Positions 1 to 8,343 of a stretch of 64,000 nucleotides of DNA are shown one piece after another (position 1 is the first letter of the stretch; every line of letters starts with the position of its first letter). The position numbers and the translations under genes were made by a program. Source of the stretch: QZLE01 sp033852075 (GTDB lineage Bacteria; Pseudomonadota; Gammaproteobacteria; QZLD01); contig JAWSVC010000033.1 in the NCBI GenBank assembly GCA_033852075.1, positions 1-64,000 on the forward strand, given 5' to 3'. The notes below the pieces were generated by a model. The model saw only the letters and a program-made list of their open reading frames with translations, ran no database searches and was not told the DNA's origin.

Positions 1-1661
1 CCGACAGCTACGGTTTTTTCCAGGATGCGTCCCATTTCATCACGCACGTATGAGGTTACGTTGCCGTTCCAGTCGGTTTTGGTGGCGATAAAGCCGTTGG
101 CGTCGTAGGTGTAGTTTTTATTTGTTCCACCACACATTTGGGTTGGGTGGCCGGTAACTGTTGCAACCTTAACTTGCCCTTTAATAGCTGTGTAGGTATA
201 TGTTGTTTGTTTACCTAGCGCATTAGTTATGGTTGTGCTGCCATCTGCGTTATATACAAATGAGTATTTGTCAGCGTTATTTTGATGTTGGGTAAGGCTT
301 GCTCGCCCTTCTGAGTCATAGTCAAAGGTTGAGTATCTAACCCCTTGTTCATCAATAATACCGGTTAATGCATATGGGAATGTTGTGTTTTCATACAGGT
401 ATTCTTTGGTTGGATTGTCACTTAGCTCTTCCGGAGTATCATCCTGATAGATTACCTTGGTAAGCTTTTCCTCGGAATCATATTCATAGTTAATTTGGGT
501 ATCATCAGGTAGGGTAACTGAGCTGATTTTGTTTTGCGCATCATAGGCAAAAGTAAGGCGGTTACCATTGTCATCTTCAACATAATCAAGTTTGCCTGCT
601 TCATCATAATTCAGGGTTTGGCTGAAACCAGCGATATTAGTTATGGATGTAAGCTTGCCATCACTATTAAACAGCTCTACAGTTCCATTGGTATCAGTGA
701 ATTTCCAGGTTTCATCTTCAAGTTGTTCTAATTTTATGTCTCTGTCGATGGTTGGCTGCCAGGAATCTTCAGCTCTCATAAAAATAAATTTAGTGCCATT
801 AGGTCGTGATATCGTTTTGGAACCAAAGTTAATAATAGTGCTATAACTTCCTGCGGAGTGTATGTTATTTGCTTGAACAGGGATTGTGGCAACTGTATGG
901 TTATCGACTTTGATTTTGCATTGCATATCTTCAAAAATCACATCGGCATTTGCGTATAATCCCTTAAATGCTTTAGCTTTAACTTCTGACCAACCTTGCT
1001 GACATGCAGTTTCAGGAGTGGAGTATATTGATGATTTTGAGCCTGAAGTGGATTCGAATGGTAACTGGTTGTATAAAGGTGGGTCTATAGCAACCATATA
1101 GTTATGGCGCCAATTAGCTCCAAGAGTAGATATGCCGACACCGCTTCCGGTGGAGTTATAATAACGGGTGATTCTTAATGGCATTGCTGTTGCGCCACTG
1201 TAATCATTTTCTACCTGGAACTTGTTTTCAGACCGATGGTCAATTGGGTTACCGGTACCGCATTGTTCAGGGTTTTGCGGTTCAGGTTGGATGTAGAACT
1301 CAGAGTTGTAATAGAAATGTGCTCCGTGATTGATATCAGGTTTGATTTGCGTTCTTGCTCCAGCATAAAAAACAGGTTCATTATTATTGGGGTAACTACA
1401 TTTACCTCCTTTTCCTTCGACATCTTTGTATTCTGTATAAAACTTTAAGCATGCATTATATGCTGATGATTTTGTAGGGTAATATTCATAATGGCCATAC
1501 CATTCATGGTATAAACCATCTTTCCAATAACTTTGTCTTTCAAGAAGTACATAAGAAAATGCGCTCTTGCTCGCAATAACAAAAAATGAGCACAGAAGTA
1601 TGAGTTTGATAATGATATTTTTAAAAGGAATAACACGACAGTTGGCATTACGTTTATGCAT
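1..1661 (-). CDS. RHS/YD-repeat protein, exported, 5' part only
   Basis: The frame is open for 553 codons from an ATG at 1661 to the window edge, so the C-terminal part is missing. The start is preceded by a GGGG stretch as a weak ribosome binding site. Residues about 15-36 form a hydrophobic signal peptide (LILLCSFFVIASKSAFS). A GNPIDHRSENKFQVENDY segment followed by LRITRYYNSTGSG is the usual N-terminal signature of RHS proteins (DUF6531-like). The distal part carries YD-type repeats such as NYDEAGKLDYVEDDNGNRL and YTYDANGFIATKTDWNGN. RHS proteins are large beta-cage shells, often carrying a variable C-terminal toxin; the C-terminus here lies outside the window, so no toxin or immunity gene can be assigned. 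Family assignment is firm, role is inferred. Confidence 0.85.
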   Translation of the reverse strand, partial: MHKRNANCRVIPFKNIIIKLILLCSFFVIASKSAFSYVLLERQSYWKDGLYHEWYGHYEYYPTKSSAYNACLKFYTEYKDVEGKGGKCSYPNNNEPVFYAGARTQIKPDINHGAHFYYNSEFYIQPEPQNPEQCGTGNPIDHRSENKFQVENDYSGATAMPLRITRYYNSTGSGVGISTLGANWRHNYMVAIDPPLYNQLPFESTSGSKSSIYSTPETACQQGWSEVKAKAFKGLYANADVIFEDMQCKIKVDNHTVATIPVQANNIHSAGSYSTIINFGSKTISRPNGTKFIFMRAEDSWQPTIDRDIKLEQLEDETWKFTDTNGTVELFNSDGKLTSITNIAGFSQTLNYDEAGKLDYVEDDNGNRLTFAYDAQNKISSVTLPDDTQINYEYDSEEKLTKVIYQDDTPEELSDNPTKEYLYENTTFPYALTGIIDEQGVRYSTFDYDSEGRASLTQHQNNADKYSFVYNADGSTTITNALGKQTTYTYTAIKGQVKVATVTGHPTQMCGGTNKNYTYDANGFIATKTDWNGNVTSYVRDEMGRILEKTVAV

Positions 1662-1740
1662 ATGATTTCCCCATGTTAAGTGTTGAACCTTTCGTGTCCT
1701 TGAAAGGGTTGGTTTATTTGTGTCACTTCGCTTTTATAGG

Positions 1741-1906
1741 CTGAGCCCTTCGGCCTTGGTTTATCCTGAGCGTAGTCGAAGGGCTCAGGGATCTTGCCTA
1801 TATGCTCAGTGAGCTTTCTTTCTGGATACCGGCCTGCGCCGGTATGACATTTTATTTTAGCTTTTATGCTAATTTTTCTGGATTCCCGCCTACGCCGGTA
1901 TGACGA
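1741..1906. repeat. Cluster of dispersed palindromic repeats
   Basis: Three imperfect palindromes lie in the 566-bp gap between the RHS gene and sucD. At 1741-1789 the arms CTGAGCCCTTCG and CGAAGGGCTCAG bracket a centre; 41 bases (1748-1788) recur exactly at 19770-19810. At 1820-1848 and 1877-1906 are two copies of the CTGGATNCCCGCCTRCGCCGG-type element common between proteobacterial genes. A further palindromic piece, GTTGGGCTTCGCTGCG and onwards, lies at about 1959-1992. No gene is seen in 1662-2194. Confidence 0.7.
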
Positions 1907-2194
1907 CGCAAGCAAAGAATAACCACTTTACGTCGTAAATTACATTTGTAGTTTATTTTGTTGGGCTTCGCTGCGCTCTGCACCAATCTACTTTTAGGTG
2001 TCAGATTTCGCTGAATTATAACCAGTTCCTAATTTGGCGCGAATTATAATAATTTTGGTAGGTTTTGTCTATAGGTGGTTGAATTGGTAAATTTTATTTA
2101 CTTATTTTTCTCGTTCCTGCGTTTCTAGTTCCCATGATGCACGTGGGAATTCATAATATGCGTTCTTACTTACAGAGTAGGATTTAGAAAATAG

Positions 2195-2217
2195 AATGGT
2201 GGGCATTGCCCACCATT
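2195..2217 (-). terminator. Hairpin terminator of sucCD
   Basis: A perfect 10-bp stem (AATGGTGGGC / GCCCACCATT) with a 3-base loop begins 10 bases beyond the sucD stop on the minus strand and is followed by CTATTTTC. The stem also resembles a dispersed repeat found in other proteobacteria, so it may be both. Confidence 0.6.
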
Positions 2218-2227
2218 ACACATAATA

Positions 2228-3097
2228 TTAATTCAAAGCTTCGGTTAAGGCTTTGCCAATATCAGCGGGTGATTTAACAGTAATTACGCCAGCCTTATCC
2301 ATTGCTGCAAACTTTTCTTCAGCAGTTCCTTTGCCGCCGCTGATAATCGCGCCAGCATGCCCCATGCGTTTTCCTGGGGGAGCGGAAACACCAGCAATAT
2401 AACCGATAACTGGTTTGGTAACATTGCTTTGGATAAATTCAGCTGCTTCTTCTTCGGAAGTGCCGCCAATCTCTCCGACCATTACAATTGATTTGGTTTC
2501 AGGATCTTTTTCAAAAAGTTCTAAACACTCGATGAAATCAAGGCCTTTAATCGGGTCGCCGCCGATACCTATGCAGGTGCTTTGGCCAAGGCCAATTTTT
2601 GTGGTCTGTGCCACAGCCTCATATGTAAGTGTGCCGGATCTGGATACGATTCCAACACTACCTTTTTTATGGATCTTGCCAGGCATAATGCCGATTTTAC
2701 ATTCATCTGGGGTGATGATTCCTGGGCAGTTAGGGCCTATTAGTTTTGATTTGGATCCTTTTAAAGCAGCCTTTACTTTGAGCATGTCCAGTACAGGTAT
2801 TCCTTCAGTAATACAGGCAATAACTTCGATGCCAGCATCTGCTGCTTCTAAAATAGCATCTGCAGCAAATATTGGTGGCACATATATCATAGAAGCTGTA
2901 GCGCCAGTAGCTTTTACAGCATCTTGGCAGGTGTTGAAAACAGGAAGGTCTAAGTGTTCGTGCCCACCTCGATCAGGGGTGACTCCTCCAACCAATTTGG
3001 TTCCATAAGCAATGGCATTTTCAGAATGGAAGGTGCCTTGTTTGCCGGTAAAACCTTGGCAGATAACTTTGGTGTCTTTATTGATAAGTACGCTCAT
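2228..3097 (-). CDS. sucD: Succinyl-CoA synthetase (ADP-forming) alpha subunit
   Basis: This subunit binds CoA and carries the phosphohistidine in the reversible conversion of succinyl-CoA to succinate with ATP formation in the TCA cycle. It is 289 residues, the usual length. Visible signatures are the CoA-binding Rossmann segment with QGFTGKQGTFHS near residue 14, GPNCPGIITP near 122, and the active-site loop MGHAGAIISGGKGTAEEK with the phosphorylated histidine at about residue 247. Its ATG overlaps the sucC stop codon (TAATG), so the two are translationally coupled. A hairpin terminator follows directly. No other TCA genes are adjacent. Confidence 0.97.
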   Translation of the reverse strand: MSVLINKDTKVICQGFTGKQGTFHSENAIAYGTKLVGGVTPDRGGHEHLDLPVFNTCQDAVKATGATASMIYVPPIFAADAILEAADAGIEVIACITEGIPVLDMLKVKAALKGSKSKLIGPNCPGIITPDECKIGIMPGKIHKKGSVGIVSRSGTLTYEAVAQTTKIGLGQSTCIGIGGDPIKGLDFIECLELFEKDPETKSIVMVGEIGGTSEEEAAEFIQSNVTKPVIGYIAGVSAPPGKRMGHAGAIISGGKGTAEEKFAAMDKAGVITVKSPADIGKALTEALN

Positions 3098-4266
3098 TAT
3101 TTGCCTCCGTTTGCTGCAGCAACAACTTTTCTTGCTGCATCAGAAAGATCAGATGCCATAGTGAAATCGAGATCACTGTTATTGAGAAGCTCTATACATT
3201 CTTCAACCATGGTTCCCTCGACACGAATAACCAAAGGAATCTTTATGTCCGATTCATGTGCTGCTTCAATGATTCCTTCTGCAATAAGGTCACAGCGAAC
3301 AATGCCACCAAAGATATTAACTAGTATTGCTTCTACATTGTCACTAGATAGAATAATTCTGAAGGCTTCGGCGACTTTTTCTGCCGTAGTCCCACCACCT
3401 ACATCAAGAAAATTAGCTGGTTCACCACCATAAAGTTTGATTACATCCATGGTGGCCATAGCTAAACCTGCGCCATTCACCATGCAGGCGATATTGCCAT
3501 CCAAAGTAATATAGTTTAGGCCGTATTGTGCAGCTTTGATTTCGGTTTCATCTTCTTGAGAAAAGTCTCTTAGGTCGAGAAGGTTGTGTTGTCTCATTAG
3601 CGCATTGCTATCTATATTTATTTTGGCATCAAGGGCAAGAAGGTCGCCTTCTTTGGTAACAACCAGGGGGTTGATTTCGACCAGGCTTAAATCCTTTTCT
3701 TTAAACAGACGGTAAAGTCCCTGCATGATTTTGGTGAATTGACTTACTTGTTTTTGTGATAGGCCTAAACCAAAAGCCAGCTTGCGAGCCTGGTAGTTTT
3801 GCAGGCCAGTTGTAGGGTTTACGGAAACCTTCAGGATTTTTTCAGGGGTTTCTGCTGCTACCTCTTCAATCTCCATGCCGCCGGCTTCAGATGCCATAAA
3901 AACAATGGTTTCTGTTGAACGATCAATAAGTGCGCCTAAGTATAGTTCTCGTTCAATATTAAGGCCTTCTTCAATAAGAACGGTATTTACAGGAAGACCT
4001 TTGGTGTCAGTTTGTGGTGTTACTAGTCTGGATCCTAGTAGATTTTTAACGTTAGTGTTTATTTCGTCTTTGTCTTTTAGTACTTTAACGCCGCCACCTT
4101 TGCCGCGTCCTCCTGCGTGAACTTGTGCCTTAACTACCCAACATTCACCGCCGAGTTCGTGTGCAAGTCCGCATGCTTCGTCTACTGTATGAGCTACATA
4201 TCCATTTGGTACGGGAATTCCATATTGGGAAAATAATTGTTTTGCCTGATATTCATGTAAATTCAT
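3097..4266 (-). CDS. sucC: Succinyl-CoA synthetase beta subunit
   Basis: The beta subunit supplies the nucleotide- and succinate-binding sites and pairs with SucD. It is 389 residues, matching the family. It opens with MNLHEYQAKQLFSQYGIPVP and has the ATP-grasp glycine-rich segment VHAGGRGKGGGVK at about residue 47-60, the metal-binding region EINPLVV near 197, and the conserved GGEPANFLDVGGG and NIFGGIVRCD blocks near 280 and 315. It is the first gene of sucCD. The 129-bp gap to pilS on the other strand must hold both promoters. Confidence 0.97.
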   Translation of the reverse strand: MNLHEYQAKQLFSQYGIPVPNGYVAHTVDEACGLAHELGGECWVVKAQVHAGGRGKGGGVKVLKDKDEINTNVKNLLGSRLVTPQTDTKGLPVNTVLIEEGLNIERELYLGALIDRSTETIVFMASEAGGMEIEEVAAETPEKILKVSVNPTTGLQNYQARKLAFGLGLSQKQVSQFTKIMQGLYRLFKEKDLSLVEINPLVVTKEGDLLALDAKINIDSNALMRQHNLLDLRDFSQEDETEIKAAQYGLNYITLDGNIACMVNGAGLAMATMDVIKLYGGEPANFLDVGGGTTAEKVAEAFRIILSSDNVEAILVNIFGGIVRCDLIAEGIIEAAHESDIKIPLVIRVEGTMVEECIELLNNSDLDFTMASDLSDAARKVVAAANGGK

Positions 4267-4395
4267 TGGTTTTTTAGCCCTTTGATTTTCAAGGAGCTAA
4301 TTTTCCTAAAAATTGCCTCTAATAGCAAAGGAAAAGGGGGAAATTATGGTATATTTAAGAAAATATAGCCGGAATTGTAGATAAATGGATTAATA

Positions 4396-6027
4396 ATGGC
4401 GCAAATGTTTACAACAAATGTTGTTTTTAAGGATTTTCAGGCAGAGTTAGAACGAAATACAGAGTCCTATACTTGGCGGCCTCTTCGTATATTAAATATC
4501 TATAGGGTATTGGTAGTTCTATCTCTTACCTCATTCTTTTTTATTCTATTTCTAAATGGTTCATATGAAGTAAATAATTTTCAGTTGTTTTTTGGTGCAG
4601 CATATACTTATTGCTTTATCTCGGTAGCCTTTGGTTTGATGGTGATAAAGCGTTGTCCTAGATTTCGCATTCAGTTGTTTTCACAGCTATTGGTGGACGT
4701 ATTTTTTCTTTCCTTGTTGATATTTGCAAAGGGTAAAGTTGATTCCACTCTTGGGGTTTTGTTGGTTATATCGGTAGCAGGTAGTTCAATTTTACTTAGT
4801 CGCCGAATGGCTGTCGCTGGTGCTGCTTTAGCTGCAATATCTATTCTTAGTGCGCAGACTTATATGTTGCTTTATGGCAATGCAGATATTGGCGATTATT
4901 CATCTGCTGGTGCTTTGGGAATTGTTGTATTTATTGCTGCGCTATCGGCTAATTCTGTTGCGCGTCATGCCAAAGAATTTGAAATGTTGGCGCAAAAGCG
5001 AGGCAAGGATATTATTAGCTTGGAGCAGCTAAATGATTATATCGTACAAAAATTGCAGTCGGGTGTGCTTGCGCTAAATTCTGATTTGACTATTAGATTA
5101 ATAAATTCAGCAGCAGAAAAGATGGTTGGTGATAAAGTTGTATTGTCTGGTATGCAACTTGGTGATGCGTTGCCGCAGATAGCAGCAGAATTAGATATTT
5201 GGCTGGCTACCGGGAAAGAGTATAACCAATTAGTAAAGCTACAGGGTGGAAGTGCTCTGATTTCATTCGAAAAGATTAATGGTGGAATAATTTTGGTGTT
5301 CTTGGATGATCATGAAAAGCTATCGCGGCAGGTTCAGGAAGAAAAATTAGCTTCATTGGGTAAACTAACCGCTAGTATCGCGCATGAAATTCGTAATCCT
5401 TTAGGGGCTATCTCTCATGCAGGGCAGTTATTAGCTGAATCGCCGGATCTTGCGGATCAGGATAAGAGACTAACTGAAATAATTCATGATCACTCAGAGC
5501 GGCTGAATACGATTATCAAGAGTATTTTGCATCTTTCAAGAAAAAGGGATGCTGTTAAAGCGGAGGTTGATCTAGATGAGTGGCTGGATAAATTTGCTTA
5601 TGATTTTTCAATCGAAAAGTATATAGATGTAAAACAGTTACAGATATCACTAGAAGATAGTCAAATAGTTGTTGAAACAGAGTTATCAGCTTTTGAGCAA
5701 GTTATGTGGAATCTTTGCACTAATGCTTTACTGCATTCAACGGCGAAAGAAGGGCAGCCAAAGATAACTATTAAAGGCTATGAAATTGATAGTCGTGTAT
5801 ATATTGACGTGATAAATGTTGGAGCAAAAATTCAGGATAAACATCTGGATCGTATTTTTGAACCATTTTTTACAACTTCATCTTTGGGAACGGGGCTTGG
5901 TTTGTATCTATGCAAAGAGTTATGCAACAATAACGAGATAGAAATAAGTTATGTTAAAGATTATGACTGTGGAACCTGTTTTCGACTAGTTTTTCCAAAA
6001 AATGAAATTAATGAAGAGATAGAATAG
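4396..6027 (+). CDS. pilS: Type IV pilus sensor histidine kinase PilS
   Basis: PilS is the membrane sensor that controls phosphorylation of PilR and hence pilA transcription. The 543-residue protein has six hydrophobic segments between about residues 30 and 190, a PAS-like linker (about 210-300), an H box HEIRNPLGAISHAGQLLAES with the phosphorylated His330, an N box NLCTNALLHS, and FEPFFTT plus GTGLGLYLCKEL near the end. The G1 box looks degenerate: at residues 474-478 it reads NVGAK where DxGxG is expected. The last about 49 codons are present in a second, diverged copy immediately before pilR (8171-8329). pilR, normally the next gene, is displaced 2.3 kb downstream by a hipBA module. Confidence 0.93.
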   Translation: MAQMFTTNVVFKDFQAELERNTESYTWRPLRILNIYRVLVVLSLTSFFFILFLNGSYEVNNFQLFFGAAYTYCFISVAFGLMVIKRCPRFRIQLFSQLLVDVFFLSLLIFAKGKVDSTLGVLLVISVAGSSILLSRRMAVAGAALAAISILSAQTYMLLYGNADIGDYSSAGALGIVVFIAALSANSVARHAKEFEMLAQKRGKDIISLEQLNDYIVQKLQSGVLALNSDLTIRLINSAAEKMVGDKVVLSGMQLGDALPQIAAELDIWLATGKEYNQLVKLQGGSALISFEKINGGIILVFLDDHEKLSRQVQEEKLASLGKLTASIAHEIRNPLGAISHAGQLLAESPDLADQDKRLTEIIHDHSERLNTIIKSILHLSRKRDAVKAEVDLDEWLDKFAYDFSIEKYIDVKQLQISLEDSQIVVETELSAFEQVMWNLCTNALLHSTAKEGQPKITIKGYEIDSRVYIDVINVGAKIQDKHLDRIFEPFFTTSSLGTGLGLYLCKELCNNNEIEISYVKDYDCGTCFRLVFPKNEINEEIE

Positions 6028-6210
6028 GTGATTATGCCTTCAAGTTTACTGGCCAAGTCACCATGGTTAAGGTCCATTGCAGCCCATGGAAAATTAAATT
6101 GAGTATAATAATAACGTTATATCGGCGAAGGTCTATATGTCACAATGCTATTTTAATAGAGTCTTCCAACCTATAGAGCTTTCCTGTCAAAACGAAATAC
6201 GAACCAAAAT

Positions 6211-6253
6211 TGCAAAATAAAAAAGCGCCACTGATTGCGCATCAGCAGCGCTT
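6211..6253 (-). terminator. Terminator downstream of hipA
   Basis: On the minus strand a 13-bp stem with two adjacent mismatches (AAGCGCTGCTGAT / ATCAGTGGCGCTT, 5-base loop, 6223-6253) is followed by TTTTTTATTTT (6211-6221). It lies about 215 bases past the hipA stop and would end hipBA transcripts before they run antisense into pilS. Confidence 0.6.
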
Positions 6254-6290
6254 GTACCGAGTCATGATTTAGAGAGACAACCGGTTCACT

Positions 6291-6398
6291 CTAAAACAGC
6301 AATACCTCATGTATGCTGGTTTAAGCTATTTATTCTCAGAGAAAACCTTTCCCCATAACAATTGATAGTAATCACCGAATCAATGATATGTATTATCC
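6291..6398. repeat. Copy A of an about 110-bp repeat (partner at 9803-9924)
   Basis: This stretch shares ordered blocks with 9803-9924 in the same orientation: AGCAATACC-Y-CATRTATGCT, then TTCCCCATA, then GAATCAATGA and TATTATC. Copy A lies about 40 bp beyond a strong hairpin, and copy B lies about 35 bp beyond the pilR terminator. No other gene is seen between pilS and hipA (6028-6468). Confidence 0.5.
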
Positions 6399-6468
6399 AT
6401 ATTATTTTATCAATTAGATATGGCAAAACCGGCAGCAAATGTCTTGTGATTGCGCAAATGTTTGGCGA

Positions 6469-7761
6469 TTAGCTCAATAGCTCTCGGTTTTCTTGATAGG
6501 TTTTATTGAGTTGCTTAGAAATCAGTTTTAAAGTCCCTTTTGAAACTCCTAAGTCAGAAGCAATGCTATCAAAACCATGAATGACACCAACAATTTTTTT
6601 TATGACTGTTTGTGCTTGTTTCCAGTTAGCAAAATTAGCAACCTCTGCAAGCATTTGTACGGTTTTTAATGGTGGTGCTTTGCCATAGCCAGAGAATGCA
6701 GTTGCATGCTCACCGTAAGGGGAGGGGTTAAAGGTAACGTCAAAGAATGGAGCTAATGTCCACTGGCCGGTGTCATTCTGGATAAATGCCCAGTTTTTAC
6801 TGTGATCATCTTGATTGCATGCAAAAAGGTTGAAAATTGCCCTGCAAAACATTTTTTGTCCTGCTGCCGGACTTTTGCACAGTATGCTGCTAGCTTTGAT
6901 TAAGTCTTCATAGTCGAGGCTTGGAGTTCTATAGTCAGCACCCAGCAATCCACAAGCGCTATGAATATGGTAGCGACCTAAGGAGTTATTTGAGGCTATA
7001 TTAAGGTCAAAGCGTTCCAGTGCTAGCCAATGCATTTCTGATGATGCTATAGAGGTGTCAAGCAGCTTCCATTTTGGAACATCAATCCCTGCTTTCGCTG
7101 CCATAGCCAAGTAGGCAGCTTCGCATAACCCTTCTTCATGTTTTAGCGGTAGTCTTTCTGAGGTGAACTTTATTAGGTATGGAATGCTATTTTGTTCGTA
7201 GGAAGTTGAGCAAAGTTTGTGGTCATTACTTTTAAGGTAAATGTTGGCTTTTGGTCTTGCTCCTCCTGGGCTGCCAGCATTTAGTAATGCTGCAAGAACT
7301 TCTTCTGTGCGTCCATCAAAAATTTCTTGTGCTTTGCAGCCTAATTCTGCAATAGATATGTTATGGTTAGAAACTTTTATATCAGCAAATGATTCTGGGT
7401 GATATGAAAGTGCTCCCATGGTATTTTTTCCTGTAAAGGCAAGCCTATCCATTAAAGTGATTTGATTGGGTAATATACCTTCTTTTCTGAAAACTCGATC
7501 CATTAATAGCATTCCCCAGGAATCAGGTAAAGAATCGGAAAAAACCCCATGTAAGCCATCGTGAATTGTTCTGTCGGCAAGCTGTAAAGAGTTGTTAAAG
7601 CTCAGGCTGAATGGGGAAATATTGTGATGCTTAGATAAATATTCTTCAGCATATTGAAAGTAAATTCCTTCTCTGTTTTGCGCTAACAGGCCAACAAGGC
7701 ATTTTGAACCGTTGCTGAGAGTCCTCCATGCCTCAAGCCTTCTCGTGTGAGAAAATTTCAT
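6469..7761 (-). CDS. hipA: HipA-family serine/threonine kinase toxin
   Basis: HipA kinases phosphorylate cellular targets (glutamyl-tRNA synthetase in the E. coli case) and cause growth arrest or persistence; the partner HipB neutralises them and represses the operon. The 430-residue protein has the HipA N-terminal signature GLHGVFSDSLPDSWG near residue 70-84, a glycine-rich segment LNAGSPGGARPKANI near 160-175, the catalytic loop CNQDDHSKNWAF at 315-326, and the metal-binding PFFDVTFNPS near 338-347. Length and order fit an intact HipA. Its ATG overlaps the stop of hipB (ATGA). It is antisense to the pil genes around it and sits exactly at the pilS/pilR junction. The in vivo target is unknown. 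Confidence 0.9.
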   Translation of the reverse strand: MKFSHTRRLEAWRTLSNGSKCLVGLLAQNREGIYFQYAEEYLSKHHNISPFSLSFNNSLQLADRTIHDGLHGVFSDSLPDSWGMLLMDRVFRKEGILPNQITLMDRLAFTGKNTMGALSYHPESFADIKVSNHNISIAELGCKAQEIFDGRTEEVLAALLNAGSPGGARPKANIYLKSNDHKLCSTSYEQNSIPYLIKFTSERLPLKHEEGLCEAAYLAMAAKAGIDVPKWKLLDTSIASSEMHWLALERFDLNIASNNSLGRYHIHSACGLLGADYRTPSLDYEDLIKASSILCKSPAAGQKMFCRAIFNLFACNQDDHSKNWAFIQNDTGQWTLAPFFDVTFNPSPYGEHATAFSGYGKAPPLKTVQMLAEVANFANWKQAQTVIKKIVGVIHGFDSIASDLGVSKGTLKLISKQLNKTYQENRELLS

Positions 7762-8042
7762 TGTGAAAGTACATCCTTAATCGAAGTTGGGGTACTTGTG
7801 GTTGTATTTGGTTTTGTAAGGTTATTAATTCGGTCTAAATTATCGACGCACTGCCACAAAAGTAAAAACTGCCTAAGTGATATCTGTCCGGTTGTTTCAA
7901 ACCTTCTGATGGTTGATGCAGGTACAGTGCTTTTATTGCTTAATTCATCTCTGGAGTATTTGCATAGTTTGCGCTGATGTTTAACCCACTCTGATAGTGA
8001 TAGTTGAATGTCGCTGGATGATAATAATGAAAGTGTTGTCAT
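7758..8042 (-). CDS. hipB: HipB-like XRE-family antitoxin
   Basis: A small helix-turn-helix protein expected to bind HipA and the hipBA operator. The recognisable HTH runs through LSEWVKHQRKLCKYSRDELSNKSTVPASTIRRFETTGQISLRQFL, typical of the XRE family, followed by a flexible Thr/Pro-rich tail. I chose the ATG at 8042 (MTTLSLLSS, 94 residues). An upstream ATG at 8078 overlaps the predicted -10 box. The stop overlaps the hipA start by 4 bases, a standard antitoxin-first arrangement. Confidence 0.85.
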   Translation of the reverse strand: MTTLSLLSSSDIQLSLSEWVKHQRKLCKYSRDELSNKSTVPASTIRRFETTGQISLRQFLLLWQCVDNLDRINNLTKPNTTTSTPTSIKDVLSQ

Positions 8043-8077
8043 TTTATTGCCTATTGAAAAATGATCGTATATTGTCA

Positions 8078-8119
8078 ATTATAGGATAATTTAAGGTTAA
8101 ATTGCCATTATAATGTCAA
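8078..8119 (-). promoter_or_regulatory. hipBA promoter and candidate HipB operator
   Basis: On the minus strand a TATAAT -10 box lies at 8083-8078, about 36 bases before the hipB start. Upstream, at 8102-8119, is a near-perfect palindrome TTGACATTATAATGGCAA with a fully symmetric CATTATAATG core. A related half-site, TTGACAAT, overlaps the -10 region. This is the expected layout for autoregulation by the HipBA complex; the binding itself is inferred. Confidence 0.5.
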
Positions 8120-8170
8120 ATTTAATCTGAGTATATTTAGGGGGCAAAATTAAAAAACTACTGATAGGCA

Positions 8171-8329
8171 ATTTATTATACAATACTCGCATCTGGTTCT
8201 GGACTTGGTTTGTATCTATGTAAAGAGTTATGTAACAATAACAAGATAGAGATAAACTACATAAAAGAACACGATGAAGGGATATGCTTCAGAGTGGTTT
8301 TTCCAAAAAAAGAACGTAATAAAAGATAA
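8171..8329 (+). pseudogene. Remnant of a second pilS 3' end
   Basis: From 8189 the sequence reads 46 codons to a TAA at 8327 that match the last 49 codons of pilS (5878-6027): GSGLGLYLCKELCNNN, then KIEINYIK, then CFRVVFPKKE, about 70% identical at protein level. Weaker nucleotide similarity reaches back to about 8171, then stops abruptly. There is no start codon and no kinase upstream, so it cannot make PilS. It ends 14 bases before pilR, where pilS normally ends, so by position it is the native end. The intact pilS therefore ends in a different, diverged copy. Confidence 0.85.
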
Positions 8330-8343
8330 ATGAGATAAACAGC

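Noticed and set aside
534..846. Two plus-strand open frames of 65-67 codons
   Set aside because: They lie antisense inside the RHS gene, have no ribosome binding site and translate to low-complexity hydrophobic sequence.
1676..1915. A 79-codon minus-strand frame
   Set aside because: It is made of palindromic repeat sequence and matches no protein family.
2415..3433. Long plus-strand frames opposite sucCD
   Set aside because: Antisense shadows of strongly conserved coding sequence.
6034..6102. Short frame after pilS beginning ATGCCTTCAA as a small gene
   Set aside because: Only 22 codons, no family; more likely a relic of a pilR start or chance.
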